A stretch of 64,000 nt of DNA from Chryseobacterium sp. 18061 (GTDB lineage Bacteria; Pseudomonadota; Gammaproteobacteria; Enterobacterales; Enterobacteriaceae). A program made the position numbers and the translations under genes. The notes below the pieces were generated by a model. That model saw nothing but the letters and a program-made list of their open reading frames with translations. It was not told where the DNA came from and searched no databases. Shown here one piece after another: positions 47,302-55,833 of this stretch. The DNA is taken from the NCBI GenBank assembly GCA_902706205.1, contig CACSKA010000006.1, positions 124,001 to 188,000 on the forward strand, given 5' to 3'. Positions within the stretch are counted from its first letter, which is position 1. Every line of letters begins with the position of its first letter.

Positions 47302-49425
47302 TCACGCCTGTTTTTTTTGCACCGCCGTGACGATGGGCGCGACGGTAATGTTTTTCGCACTTTCGATTTGCGCCAGCAGCTGCGGGATCTCTTTTACCGG
47401 CAGGGCTTTGGAAAATAAAAATCCTTGTAAATAGCCGCAGCCGAGGCTGGTTAATAGCTGCTGTTGATCCTGCGTTTCGATACCTTCGGCCACGACATGC
47501 ATGTTCATCGAATGGGCGATATCAATAATAGTGGCGACAATTTTGACGTTCTTGCTGTTGTCGCGAATATCGCGCACGAAACTTTTATCTATTTTCAGCT
47601 CCCGCGCAGGCAGGTTTTTCAGCGTCAGCATGTTCGAATAGCCGGTGCCGAAATCATCGATTGAAACGGTGATGCCCATCCGGTTGAAGTCGTTAAGGAT
47701 GTCGATGCTGCGCTCAAGATTACGCAGGGCAGTACTTTCGGTCAGCTCAATGGTCAGGCGCGACGGCGGTACCGCGTGACGAGCCAGTGCCCCGCAAATG
47801 GTGTCATAAATATCGAATTGCTCAAACTGCGCCGCAGAAAGATTAATCGACAGACTCCAGTCCTGATGGCCCTGATCCCCCCATTGACGCAGCTGCATAC
47901 AGGCCTGGTCAATAACCCAATAGCCGACCGGAATGATAAGACCGGTGTTTTCCAGCGTTGACAGGAACACGTCCGGCAGCAGGATACCCTTCGCCGGATG
48001 ACGCCAGCGCAGTAGCGCTTCGAAGCCGTGAATACTTTTATTTCCTGCGTGATACTTTGGCTGATACCACAGCTCGAACTGATCGCGCTCCAGCGCCTGA
48101 GTGAGATCTTGCAGAAACTCCGCGCCTTCCCAGGCCTTTTGCACCATATCAGGATGGTAAATCGCCCAGCCGTTTCGGCCCTGCTGCTTGATGTTGTACA
48201 TCGCGGTATCAGCTCGCAGCTTCAGCTCCTGCAACGTTTTACCGTGCTGCGGGAACAGGCTTACTCCGGCGCTCAGCGACACCTGCAGAATTTGCCCGGC
48301 CTCGTAAAACGGACGGCGAACGCATTCCACCATGCGCGCCACTAAATCTTCGACGTCACCCTGTGTGGCGTCCGGAACCAGCAAAATAAACTCATCGCCG
48401 CCCAGGCGGGCGAGGGTCATTTTGGCTGAAAGGCAGGCGCTGATGCGGTTGGCGACGGACACCAACAGGTGATCGCCGACGTGATGCCCCCATGCATCAT
48501 TCACCAGTTTGAAACGGTCCAGATCCATAAAAATCAGGGCAAATGGTGAGTGAGTCACCTGCGATTGTTGCAGGCAGGCTTCGAGACGTAAATCAATCTG
48601 GCTACGGTTCGCCAGACCCGTCAGGCCGTCAAAACGCGCCTGCTGTTCGAGCTGTTGGTTGAGCAGCTGCAGATTCTCCGTAAGCCGGTTGGTGCGCAGC
48701 TGTGAATCAACCATCGAGATTATCAGCATCACGCCGAGGATGGCCAGGGTTGTGGCCGACACCCAAATGGACAGCCCGAGCTCGCTCACGCCACCGGTCA
48801 TGGCCATATTGTGGCTCTGATCCTCGAATTCTGCGGCACTCATGCCTGTGTAGTGCATGGCGGCGATGGCGATGCCCATCACAACCGCTGCGGTCATACG
48901 ATTAATCAAAGCACCTTTGCTGTTGAGTCGCAGACTGAACGCCAGCCACAGGCCGACTCCGGAGGCGACAATGGCGATGATTATTGATAGCGCCACCAGG
49001 CCGTAATTCCAGCTAATGTTGTCATGCATCATCAGCGCAGCCATGCCGACATAGTGCATGATAACCACGCCGCTACTGAGAATGGCGGTGGCGAGGCACA
49101 GACGTTTGAGAGATAACACATTGCCGTTAACAGCAATATTGATAGATAACGTCGCAGCAACGACTGCCACCAGTAATGACACTGCTGTTATTGCAAAGTC
49201 ATAATGCATCATCATAGGCATTTTCATCGCCAGCATGCCAATAAAATGCATCGACCAGATCCCAATTCCCAGCGTTGAACCGCCGGCAAGGCGCCAGAAA
49301 AGTGCAGCTTTTTTATTGGAAGCAGCAATCTTTGCCGCGCTGTCCAGCGCCACAAATGACGCAATAAAGGCGACTAAAAAGGAAATGCCGACCAGAACCG
49401 GGTCCCACGAAACATACAGCATCAT
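47302..49425 (-). CDS. MHYT-GGDEF-EAL sensor protein
   Basis: The protein has about 707 residues. The N-terminal MHYT domain has about seven membrane segments with three conserved motifs (SMHFIGM, IMHYVGM, AMHYTGM), proposed to hold copper and sense O2, CO or NO. A GGDEF domain (GGDEF motif at about 342) and an EAL domain (EAL at about 469; also ELTESTAL and DDFGTGYS) follow, so both catalytic sites look intact. Residues 1-240 are membrane, 260-700 cytoplasmic. It resembles Pseudomonas MucR/NbdA in layout; E. coli K-12 has no such protein at this locus. Start is ATG 49423-49425; a GTG three codons earlier is possible. It is transcribed towards dgcM. Confidence 0.9.
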   Translation of the reverse strand: MMLYVSWDPVLVGISFLVAFIASFVALDSAAKIAASNKKAALFWRLAGGSTLGIGIWSMHFIGMLAMKMPMMMHYDFAITAVSLLVAVVAATLSINIAVNGNVLSLKRLCLATAILSSGVVIMHYVGMAALMMHDNISWNYGLVALSIIIAIVASGVGLWLAFSLRLNSKGALINRMTAAVVMGIAIAAMHYTGMSAAEFEDQSHNMAMTGGVSELGLSIWVSATTLAILGVMLIISMVDSQLRTNRLTENLQLLNQQLEQQARFDGLTGLANRSQIDLRLEACLQQSQVTHSPFALIFMDLDRFKLVNDAWGHHVGDHLLVSVANRISACLSAKMTLARLGGDEFILLVPDATQGDVEDLVARMVECVRRPFYEAGQILQVSLSAGVSLFPQHGKTLQELKLRADTAMYNIKQQGRNGWAIYHPDMVQKAWEGAEFLQDLTQALERDQFELWYQPKYHAGNKSIHGFEALLRWRHPAKGILLPDVFLSTLENTGLIIPVGYWVIDQACMQLRQWGDQGHQDWSLSINLSAAQFEQFDIYDTICGALARHAVPPSRLTIELTESTALRNLERSIDILNDFNRMGITVSIDDFGTGYSNMLTLKNLPARELKIDKSFVRDIRDNSKNVKIVATIIDIAHSMNMHVVAEGIETQDQQQLLTSLGCGYLQGFLFSKALPVKEIPQLLAQIESAKNITVAPIVTAVQKKQA

Positions 49426-49859
49426 GCAATCCACTTCTTTTTAAGATTGTTAAAGCAATGTAACAGTAAATCCTTGGGCGATGCTAATGAAATAAAGGAG
49501 AAGAAATGCCGTATTTCTGCCGATTGGATCTGCCATTTTGATTTTTTACTGAAAGGTAAAAAATATCGCGCAGGAAGTACACTAAGGCTTAAGTATCACT
49601 TAACTGTTATGCAGTGGCAGTAAAATGAAATGCGATTTGTGAGGTTGTTTGGGTGATAAACTATCGCATTGTTGGCGTAAAATGTTAATTTTTAGGAGAA
49701 GGTACTGGAAAGCTACTGATGTGTCAGATAAACCATTCGCCAAAGTCAAACTCACCATCTTTAACGGTGAATATTAATTTGTAATGGGGATTATATTGAA
49801 ATGGTGAAAGCAACTGCTATAACCATATCACCCCTCCGAGTATCTCTGTGAGTCTGATT
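49426..49859. other. AT-rich divergent intergenic region
   Basis: This 430-base region separates the MHYT gene from the chemoreceptor gene. It is clearly A+T-rich and contains no ORF I can support. It must carry both promoters. Candidate hexamers are plentiful but I cannot rank them, and no clear operator or RNA gene was seen. Confidence 0.5.
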
Positions 49860-51026
49860 ATGTTAAGAAATATTAGTGTCAGAACATTCATATTGATGTT
49901 TTTACTGGTGGTTTTCTTAATTGTCGATATTTTTGCTGTTCTGTTATCTGCGAGCGTAGCGGTAATGGTCATGTTTAATATTTCATGGCTGGTGGCGATA
50001 TCGTTGCTATGGCTTTATATGACTAAATATCTGGTGACGCCAATTAATGCGGTAAAGCGCAGTATTGATGAAGTCACGTCAGGTAATTTATCGGTCTATA
50101 TCCCTGAGTTTGGCAATAACTGCGCCGGACGATTAATTCCAGGCATTAATAGTCTGTCGACAAATATTTCAACGCTGGTATCGGAGATCCGCGCGTCGTC
50201 ACAAACTGCGATGACCTTGTCTGAGCAACTGGCGAATCGTAGTGCAGAGCTCTCGGTGACATCAGAACAGCAGTCTGCAACCCTGATGCAGACCGCTTCC
50301 AGCATGGAAGAGATCGCCGCCAGCACCAAAAACAATGCGGAAAATACCCGTCTTGCCAGCGGGCGTGCGGGCGATGCTACGCTCTGTGCCCGTAAAGGCG
50401 GCGAATTGATGGGTGAAGTGGCGACCAATATGCAGTCTATTACCGACTGTGCCCGTCAAATGACGGAAATTATTAGCCTGATTGACGGCATTGCGTTCCA
50501 GACTAATATTCTGGCACTTAACGCAGCGGTAGAAGCGGCGCGGGCGGGCGACCACGGGAAAGGATTCTCTGTGGTGGCCGGTGAAGTGCGAAATCTGGCT
50601 CATCGCAGCGCCGAGGCGGCGAAAAATATTAAAACCCTGATCAGCGTCACCAGCGATAACGTGACCCAGGGGGCCAGTATTGTTGCCGAAGCCGAGAAGA
50701 ATATGCAGGACATTGTTTCCGGTTCCGGATTATTGAGTAACCTGATGGAGCAAATTTCCTGCTCGACGCTTCAGCAGGAGAAAGGGATTGAACAAATAAC
50801 GCAGGCATTATCTGAGCTGGAAAAAGTGACGCAGAGTAACGCTGCGGTGGTAGAGGAATTAGCCGGTTCGTCAGATGTTTTAAAACATCAGGTTGTGGAG
50901 TTGCAGACCCGGACACGAAATTTCCGTCTTGGCAACGATGCGCCAGCGCCAGTCACTCCGGCGATAACGCCACAGCCAATGCCTGCGGCAATCGGCACTG
51001 ACAGGAACTACTGGCACTCGTTTTAA
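49860..51026 (+). CDS. short methyl-accepting chemotaxis-like protein
   Basis: The protein is about 388 residues. Two closely spaced membrane segments (about 8-50) leave almost no periplasmic domain. A HAMP-like stretch ([22 protein letters not shown]) and an MCP signalling domain follow, with the conserved tip [41 protein letters not shown]. The tail ends NYWHSF and lacks the NWETF CheR/CheB tether. Methylation-helix segments are present. It could sense signals inside the membrane or cytoplasm. Start ATG 49860 is tentative; a GTG at 49848 is possible. It is followed by its own terminator. Confidence 0.85.
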   Translation: MLRNISVRTFILMFLLVVFLIVDIFAVLLSASVAVMVMFNISWLVAISLLWLYMTKYLVTPINAVKRSIDEVTSGNLSVYIPEFGNNCAGRLIPGINSLSTNISTLVSEIRASSQTAMTLSEQLANRSAELSVTSEQQSATLMQTASSMEEIAASTKNNAENTRLASGRAGDATLCARKGGELMGEVATNMQSITDCARQMTEIISLIDGIAFQTNILALNAAVEAARAGDHGKGFSVVAGEVRNLAHRSAEAAKNIKTLISVTSDNVTQGASIVAEAEKNMQDIVSGSGLLSNLMEQISCSTLQQEKGIEQITQALSELEKVTQSNAAVVEELAGSSDVLKHQVVELQTRTRNFRLGNDAPAPVTPAITPQPMPAAIGTDRNYWHSF

Positions 51027-51046
51027 CGGCACATAAATCTCGCTTA

Positions 51047-51077
51047 ACGGGTCTGCTTTGGCAGGCCCGTTTTATTT
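51047..51077 (+). terminator. intrinsic terminator of the chemoreceptor gene
   Basis: ACGGGTCTGC-TTTG-GCAGGCCCGT (one G-U pair) is followed by TTTATTT, 20 bases after the stop. Confidence 0.9.
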
Positions 51078-51249
51078 CGCGCTGCCGATATTTCATTCTT
51101 GTTAACGATTTGCACATTGCGCTGCGCATCGGCCTGCCAGATAATTCTGCTTTCATGAACGAATTCAGTGCGATGCCGGTGCGGCATTTTGCGTATTGCC
51201 CTTGCGGGGCTAGACTTCATTGCATATTCAGAAGATTAATGGAGGCGTT

Positions 51250-52233
51250 GTGGAAGCCATTAAGGGAGCCGATGTGAACGTACCTGATGCGGTTTTTGCC
51301 TGGATGCTGGACGGAAAAGGCGGGGTTATCCCGCTGGATGATGACAGGGCTATCGATAAAGAGACCCCGTGCTGGCTACATCTCAACTATACCCATCCTG
51401 AAAGCGCAGAATGGCTGGCGACGACACCCCTGCTACCAAACAGTGTGCGCGATGCGCTGGCAGGCGACAGCCTTCGCCCTCGTGTGACCCGCATGGGCGA
51501 AGGGACGCTGATTACGCTGCGCTGTATCAACGGCAGCACTGATGAGCGTCCGGACCAACTTGTGGCGATGCGTCTGTATATGGACGAGCGCCTGATTGTG
51601 TCGACTCGTCAGCGTAAAGTGTTGGCGCTGGACGACGTGGTAAAAGATCTGGAAGAGGGCACCGGCCCCACCGATTGCGGCGGCTGGCTGGTAGATGTCT
51701 GCGATGCCCTGACCGATCACGCCAGTGAATTCATTGAAGAGCTGCACGATAAAATCATCGACCTCGAAGATAATCTGCTCGATCAGCAAATTCCCCCGCG
51801 TGGCTTTCTGGCTCTGTTGCGCAAACAGCTGATTGTAATGCGCCGCTATATGGCGCCACAGCGAGACGTCTTTGCGCGTTTAGCGAGCGAACGTTTCCCG
51901 TGGATGAATGACGATCAGCGCCGCAGAATGCAGGATATCTCTGACAGACTTGGCCGTGGGCTGGATGAAATTGACGCCTGTATCGCGCGCACAGGAGTGA
52001 TGACCGATGAGATCGCGCAGGTGATGCAGGAATCCTTATCGCGCCGAACCTATACCATGTCACTGATGGCAATGGTGTTTCTGCCGAGCACGTTCCTGAC
52101 GGGGCTGTTTGGCGTTAACCTCGGCGGCATTCCGGGCGGCGGATGGCATTTCGGCTTTTCGCTGTTCTGTATCGGGTTGGTGGTGCTGATTGGTGGTGTT
52201 ACGTGGTGGTTACATCGCAGTAAATGGTTGTAA
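51250..52233 (+). CDS. zntB: zinc transporter ZntB
   Basis: The 327-residue CorA-family protein is the same length as E. coli ZntB. It has a large cytoplasmic funnel domain, then two C-terminal membrane helices with the family motif GVN ([10 protein letters not shown]) between them, ending WWLHRSKWL. It mediates zinc transport across the inner membrane, first described as efflux and later as proton-coupled import. The start is GTG at 51250 after GGAGG, matching the E. coli GTG; upstream in-frame codons are unlikely to be used. Confidence 0.95.
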   Translation: MEAIKGADVNVPDAVFAWMLDGKGGVIPLDDDRAIDKETPCWLHLNYTHPESAEWLATTPLLPNSVRDALAGDSLRPRVTRMGEGTLITLRCINGSTDERPDQLVAMRLYMDERLIVSTRQRKVLALDDVVKDLEEGTGPTDCGGWLVDVCDALTDHASEFIEELHDKIIDLEDNLLDQQIPPRGFLALLRKQLIVMRRYMAPQRDVFARLASERFPWMNDDQRRRMQDISDRLGRGLDEIDACIARTGVMTDEIAQVMQESLSRRTYTMSLMAMVFLPSTFLTGLFGVNLGGIPGGGWHFGFSLFCIGLVVLIGGVTWWLHRSKWL

Positions 52234-52279
52234 GAAATAGGCTTTATGACAACTTATGCGCCTAAAAACACCGCCAAAT

Positions 52280-52293
52280 TTGAGCGAGGTCAA
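52280..52293 (+). promoter_or_regulatory. FNR box of fnrS
   Basis: TTGAGCGAGGTCAA matches the FNR consensus TTGAT-N4-ATCAA with one change per arm. Its centre lies 41.5 bases before the predicted fnrS start at 52329, the class II activating position. A TATCTT -10 follows at 52319-52324. Confidence 0.85.
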
Positions 52294-52328
52294 TAAACGC
52301 TATACCCATTCAGGGCAATATCTTTCTC

Positions 52329-52450
52329 GCAGGTGAATGCAACGTCAAGCGATGGGCGTTGCGCTCCATATTGTCTTACTTCCTTTTTTGAATTACTGCA
52401 TAGCATAAATTGATTCGTACGACGCCGACTTAGATAAGTCGGCTTTTTTT
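52329..52450 (+). ncRNA. fnrS: FnrS small regulatory RNA
   Basis: The 122-base RNA begins GCAGGTGAATGCAACGTC and contains the GATGGGCGTTGCGCTCC and TTGTCTTACTTCC stretches I recall from E. coli FnrS. It ends in GCCGACTTA-GA-TAAGTCGGC plus eight T (52424-52451). It lies directly downstream of zntB as in E. coli. FnrS is Hfq-dependent, induced anaerobically by FNR and ArcA, and represses oxidative-metabolism genes such as sodB. The upstream FNR box supports this. Confidence 0.92.
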
Positions 52451-52507
52451 TGCCTCATACTCCAGAACAACTACCCTTAAAGAACACTCAAAGAACTGGA
52501 GGCAAAA

Positions 52508-52645
52508 ATGACGTGGCGACTCAGCGACCCAATTCCCACCGATCCCGTGCCAGTACCTGACCCCATTCCACGACCTCAGCCGCTGCCCGATCCGCCTGGT
52601 GATCCAGACCCGCATCCGATTATCGATCCGCCGCCGTTTGGCTAG
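52508..52645 (+). CDS. 45-aa proline/aspartate-rich small protein
   Basis: This ORF encodes MTWRLSDPIPTDPVPVP... and ends PIIDPPPFG. About 40% of the 45 residues are proline, many in D-P dipeptides. ACTGGAGGCAAAA places a near-perfect GGAGG 7 bases before the ATG, strong evidence of translation. It lies between fnrS and ttcA, where E. coli has dbpA. It has no membrane segment or cysteine and is likely disordered. I do not recognise a family. Confidence 0.6.
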   Translation: MTWRLSDPIPTDPVPVPDPIPRPQPLPDPPGDPDPHPIIDPPPFG

Positions 52646-52654
52646 CAAACGGAC

Positions 52655-52681
52655 ATAAAAAAGCCCTCGAGTAGAGGGCTT
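52655..52681 (-). terminator. intrinsic terminator of ttcA
   Basis: AAGCCCTC-GAGTA-GAGGGCTT is an 8-bp stem. On the minus strand it is followed by TTTTTTATG. It lies just past the ttcA stop at 52699 and just after the small Pro-rich ORF, so it may also end that transcript weakly. Confidence 0.85.
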
Positions 52682-52698
52682 AATCATTGATTGCGGGC

Positions 52699-53634
52699 TT
52701 ATTTGATTTCGACGATATCGAGACGGTTAGCAAGAATATCCGTTTCTTCATCTTCCGGCTGCCAGCCAGCCGGCTGCAACGGGATTTCTTCTCTGTCGAA
52801 CGCCAAATCGCCGCCGTTCACTACTTCTGCGCCATGTTTCAGACCTTTAAAGTCAAACAGTTCGGTATCGCACAGATGCGAAGGCACCACGTTTTGCATC
52901 GCGCTAAACATGGTTTCGATACGGCCAGGGTAACGTTTGTCCCAGTCGCGCAGCATATCGCCAATCACCTGACGTTGCAGGTTAGGCTGAGAGCCACACA
53001 GGTTGCACGGAATGATCGGATACGCTTTCGCTTCGGCGAAACGTTCGATGTCTTTTTCGCGGCAATAGGCCAGCGGGCGAATGACAATGTGCTTTCCGTC
53101 GTCGCTCATCAGCTTCGGTGGCATCCCTTTCATTTTTCCACCGTAGAACATGTTCAGGAACAGCGTCTGCAGGATATCGTCGCGGTGATGGCCGAGGGCG
53201 ATTTTAGTCGCGCCAAGCTCCGTGGCGGTGCGGTACAGAATGCCGCGGCGCAGACGTGAGCACAGTGAGCAGGTGGTTTTGCCTTCCGGGATCTTCTCTT
53301 TAACGATGCCGTAAGTGTTTTCTTCGACAATCTTATACTCAACGCCGAGCGTCTCGAGATAAGCCGGAAGGATGTGTTCCGGGAAGCCTGGTTGCTTCTG
53401 ATCGAGGTTAACCGCGATCAGGCTGAAGTTCACCGGCGCGCTCTGCTGCAGGTTGCGCAGAATTTCCAGCATCGTGTAGCTGTCCTTACCACCGGACAGG
53501 CACACCATAATGCGATCGCCTTCTTCAATCATATTGTAGTCGGCAATGGCTTCACCCACGTTACGGCGCAGGCGTTTTTGAAGTTTGTTCAGGTTGTACT
53601 GGTCTTTCTTACTCGTTTCTTGATTTTGCGACAT
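52699..53634 (-). CDS. ttcA: tRNA 2-thiocytidine(32) synthetase TtcA
   Basis: The 311-residue PP-loop ATPase is equal in length to E. coli TtcA. It has SGGKDS (47-52), Cys122 and Cys125 in [12 protein letters not shown], and a third cysteine in IPCNLCGSQ for the [4Fe-4S] cluster. It thiolates C32 of some tRNAs. In E. coli K-12 the Rac prophage is inserted at ttcA; here the gene is intact and no prophage is present. Confidence 0.96.
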   Translation of the reverse strand: MSQNQETSKKDQYNLNKLQKRLRRNVGEAIADYNMIEEGDRIMVCLSGGKDSYTMLEILRNLQQSAPVNFSLIAVNLDQKQPGFPEHILPAYLETLGVEYKIVEENTYGIVKEKIPEGKTTCSLCSRLRRGILYRTATELGATKIALGHHRDDILQTLFLNMFYGGKMKGMPPKLMSDDGKHIVIRPLAYCREKDIERFAEAKAYPIIPCNLCGSQPNLQRQVIGDMLRDWDKRYPGRIETMFSAMQNVVPSHLCDTELFDFKGLKHGAEVVNGGDLAFDREEIPLQPAGWQPEDEETDILANRLDIVEIK

Positions 53635-53804
53635 GTAATGATGGCTCTGGTCGTAGGTAAATGGCAGCCAGCGTCAGGAGCACTGACGATCACCGGGATC
53701 ATTGATGGATTGTAGCAATAATCTGCGGCTGCCCTATCGAAAGTCTGGCGTGTATGGTACGGATTACAGCGCCGAATACCAGCGTGATTTATGTCGCAAT
53801 GCGT

Positions 53805-53969
53805 TTACTTACCGGGTTTTTTGATTTCGCTGATTGGCATCATCAATTCTTTCAGCAGCGCGTAGCGTTGCGCTGGGGTCAGATACAGCGGACCAAGGCG
53901 ATTGATACCCGTAGGCTCTTGCAGCCAGGTGGCTTTGAAATTGAGAAGCAAGGTATGAATACTGTTCAT
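53805..53969 (-). CDS. 54-aa hypothetical protein
   Basis: This ORF starts MNSIHTLLLNFKATWLQ and ends MMPISEIKKPGK. CAGGAGACGAAATC puts GGAGA about 7 bases before the ATG. The sequence is amphipathic, with a LYLTPAQRYALLKEL segment that looks helical. I do not recognise a family. It lies upstream of ttcA on the same strand, about 170 bases away, in the region where E. coli has Rac/uspF. Confidence 0.6.
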   Translation of the reverse strand: MNSIHTLLLNFKATWLQEPTGINRLGPLYLTPAQRYALLKELMMPISEIKKPGK

Positions 53970-54295
53970 GATTTCGTCTCCTGTTGTGATGAATTCACTT
54001 TAGAACAGTAAAACCGGAAGAAAATCTGATGGTATTAAAAATATAGTTCCGGGTTTGTTGCAGTAGGCTGGAAGTGAGCAATAAACAACCGGGTGACCAT
54101 CATTTTTATCCATATTGTGCGATAGAAAAAAGATTGAACTTATCCCTCACTGTTACATTTTAAATGGTCGTTTCTTTCTCAATGGGGTAATAAAGGGAAC
54201 TTGCCAGACAAATCGCTGACACTTTTCGGGAAGAAAAGAGACCAATTAAGTTCATTCTCAGCCTCAACGCGATTTCTGATTGTATTTTTCGGGCA
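53970..54295. other. intergenic region before the ompN terminator
   Basis: This AT-rich stretch of about 325 bases lies between the 54-aa ORF and the ompN terminator. It holds the promoter of the 54-aa ORF; I see no ORF, RNA gene or repeat I can support. Confidence 0.5.
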
Positions 54296-54324
54296 TAAAA
54301 AAACCCGCCGTTAACGGCGGGTTT
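54296..54324 (-). terminator. intrinsic terminator of ompN
   Basis: AAACCCGCCG-TTAA-CGGCGGGTTT is a perfect 10-bp stem with a T-tract on the minus strand. It lies about 20 bases after the ompN stop. Confidence 0.92.
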
Positions 54325-54346
54325 ATTACAACAAGCTTCGACTAAA

Positions 54347-55471
54347 TTAGAACTGGTAAACCAGACCCAATGCTACAACGTCGTCAGTGTTCACGCCGTT
54401 GTCTTTGGTGAAGGTGTTGTCGTCCAGCAGGTTGATTTTGTAATCAACGTAGGTAGACATATTTTTGTTGAAGTAGTAGGTCGCGCCCACGGATACATAT
54501 TTAACCAGATCCTGATCGCCAGCAGAGGTGCCGTCGACGTTGTTCAGTTCCTTACCTTTAGACTGCAGGTAAGATACTTCTGGACGCAGACCGAAGTCGA
54601 ACTGGTACTGAGCAGTCACTTCGAAGTTCTGAGTTTTGTTCGCGATGGTGTTGTTGTATTCGCTGCCGTAAGAAGTCATGTTACGGGTTTCAGAATACAT
54701 GGTCGCCAGGTAGACGTTGTTCGCGTCATACTTCAGACCAGCAGTCCATGCGTCAGCTTTGTCGCCGCCTGCAGTGGAGAAGTTGGTCTGATCGTTGGTA
54801 CGGTCAGAAGACGCGTACGCAGCACCCGCGCTGAAACCAGCACCGAAGTCATAAGTGGTGGAGAGACCCCAGCCGTCGCCGTTCGCATTTTTCATGTTAC
54901 GGCCGTTGCTGTTGTTGGTGCCTTCGCCAGAACCTGGGTTTTCGTTTTTACCCTGGTACTGAACTGCGAAGTTCAGGCCATCAACCAGACCGAAGAAGTC
55001 GCTGTTACGGTAAGTTGCAACACCGTTAGCACGGCCAGTCATGAAGTTGTCGGCTTTGGTGTAGGAGTCGCCACCGAACTCTGGCAGAACGTCGGTCCAT
55101 GCTTCTACGTCGTACAGTACGCCGTAGTTACGACCGTAGTCGAATGAACCGTAGTCGCCGAATTTCAGACCCGCAAAGCCCAGACGAGTCCATGCCTGAT
55201 CGCTGGAGCCTTCAGTGTTGTTTGCCTGAACGTTGTATTCCCACTGGCCGTAACCGGTCAGCTGGTCGGTAATCTGAGTTTCGCCTTTGAAGCCAATACG
55301 GATGTAGGACTGATCGCCGTCTGCACCCTTGTTATCGGAGAAGTAGTGCAGGCCATCGACTTTGCCGTACAGATCAAGTTTGTTGCCATCTTTGTTATAA
55401 ATTTCTGCTGCGTGAACTGCGCCTGCAGTTAATAACGCAGGGATTACGAGTGCCAGTACTTTTCTTTTCAT
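54347..55471 (-). CDS. ompN: outer-membrane porin OmpN (OmpC/OmpF family)
   Basis: The 374-residue trimeric-porin precursor has a signal peptide [21 protein letters not shown] and mature start [19 protein letters not shown]. It has the eyelet loop L3 region ([11 protein letters not shown]) and C-terminal ALGLVYQF. The position, between ttcA and micC-ydbK, is that of ompN in E. coli rather than ompC or ompF, and internal segments (for example [13 protein letters not shown]) are nearer to OmpN. It permits diffusion of small solutes. OmpN is usually weakly expressed; its promoter is divergent from micC. Confidence 0.92.
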   Translation of the reverse strand: MKRKVLALVIPALLTAGAVHAAEIYNKDGNKLDLYGKVDGLHYFSDNKGADGDQSYIRIGFKGETQITDQLTGYGQWEYNVQANNTEGSSDQAWTRLGFAGLKFGDYGSFDYGRNYGVLYDVEAWTDVLPEFGGDSYTKADNFMTGRANGVATYRNSDFFGLVDGLNFAVQYQGKNENPGSGEGTNNSNGRNMKNANGDGWGLSTTYDFGAGFSAGAAYASSDRTNDQTNFSTAGGDKADAWTAGLKYDANNVYLATMYSETRNMTSYGSEYNNTIANKTQNFEVTAQYQFDFGLRPEVSYLQSKGKELNNVDGTSAGDQDLVKYVSVGATYYFNKNMSTYVDYKINLLDDNTFTKDNGVNTDDVVALGLVYQF

Positions 55472-55695
55472 TTTAATAATCCTTTAAGCTGTTTTTATAC
55501 TCTGCCTTCCTTACGGGAAGTAAGGCCATGCTAATGTAGAGATATCTAAAGAAGGTAAGCCTCAATTGTTACTATATGAGTAAAATCTAAATAAAATAAT
55601 ACAGCTGAAATCTTGATTGGTTTGGTGAATGAATGGGGTGGAGACATTGATGGTGGGAATTATACAGGGGAAGTAAATCGATCTATTATGGCGTC

Positions 55696-55808
55696 GTTAT
55701 ATGCCTAATTTGCCACACAAATTGAGATGTTGCTGTGTGTCGTTATGTGATTTCTATATTAGTCAATATCAAATGACAAGCCCGAACAGATGTTCGGGCT
55801 TTTTTTTG
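55696..55808 (+). ncRNA. micC: MicC small regulatory RNA
   Basis: A plus-strand RNA predicted to start GTTATATGCCT (55696), with TATTAT at 55684-55689 as -10 and TATACA at 55661-55666 as -35. It ends in AAGCCCGAACA-GA-TGTTCGGGCTT plus seven T (55778-55807). This terminator has its U-tract only on the plus strand, although both flanking genes are minus, so an RNA must exist here. In E. coli MicC, between ompN and ydbK, represses ompC with Hfq. The first 11 bases and the terminator match my memory of MicC; the middle diverges. Confidence 0.85.
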
Positions 55809-55833
55809 TTTATTTTTGGATTATGAGTGAGTA

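Noticed and set aside
53635..54300. Rac-like prophage or attachment site beside ttcA
   Set aside because: ttcA is complete, and no integrase, direct repeats or phage genes are present. Only one short ORF and AT-rich sequence are seen.
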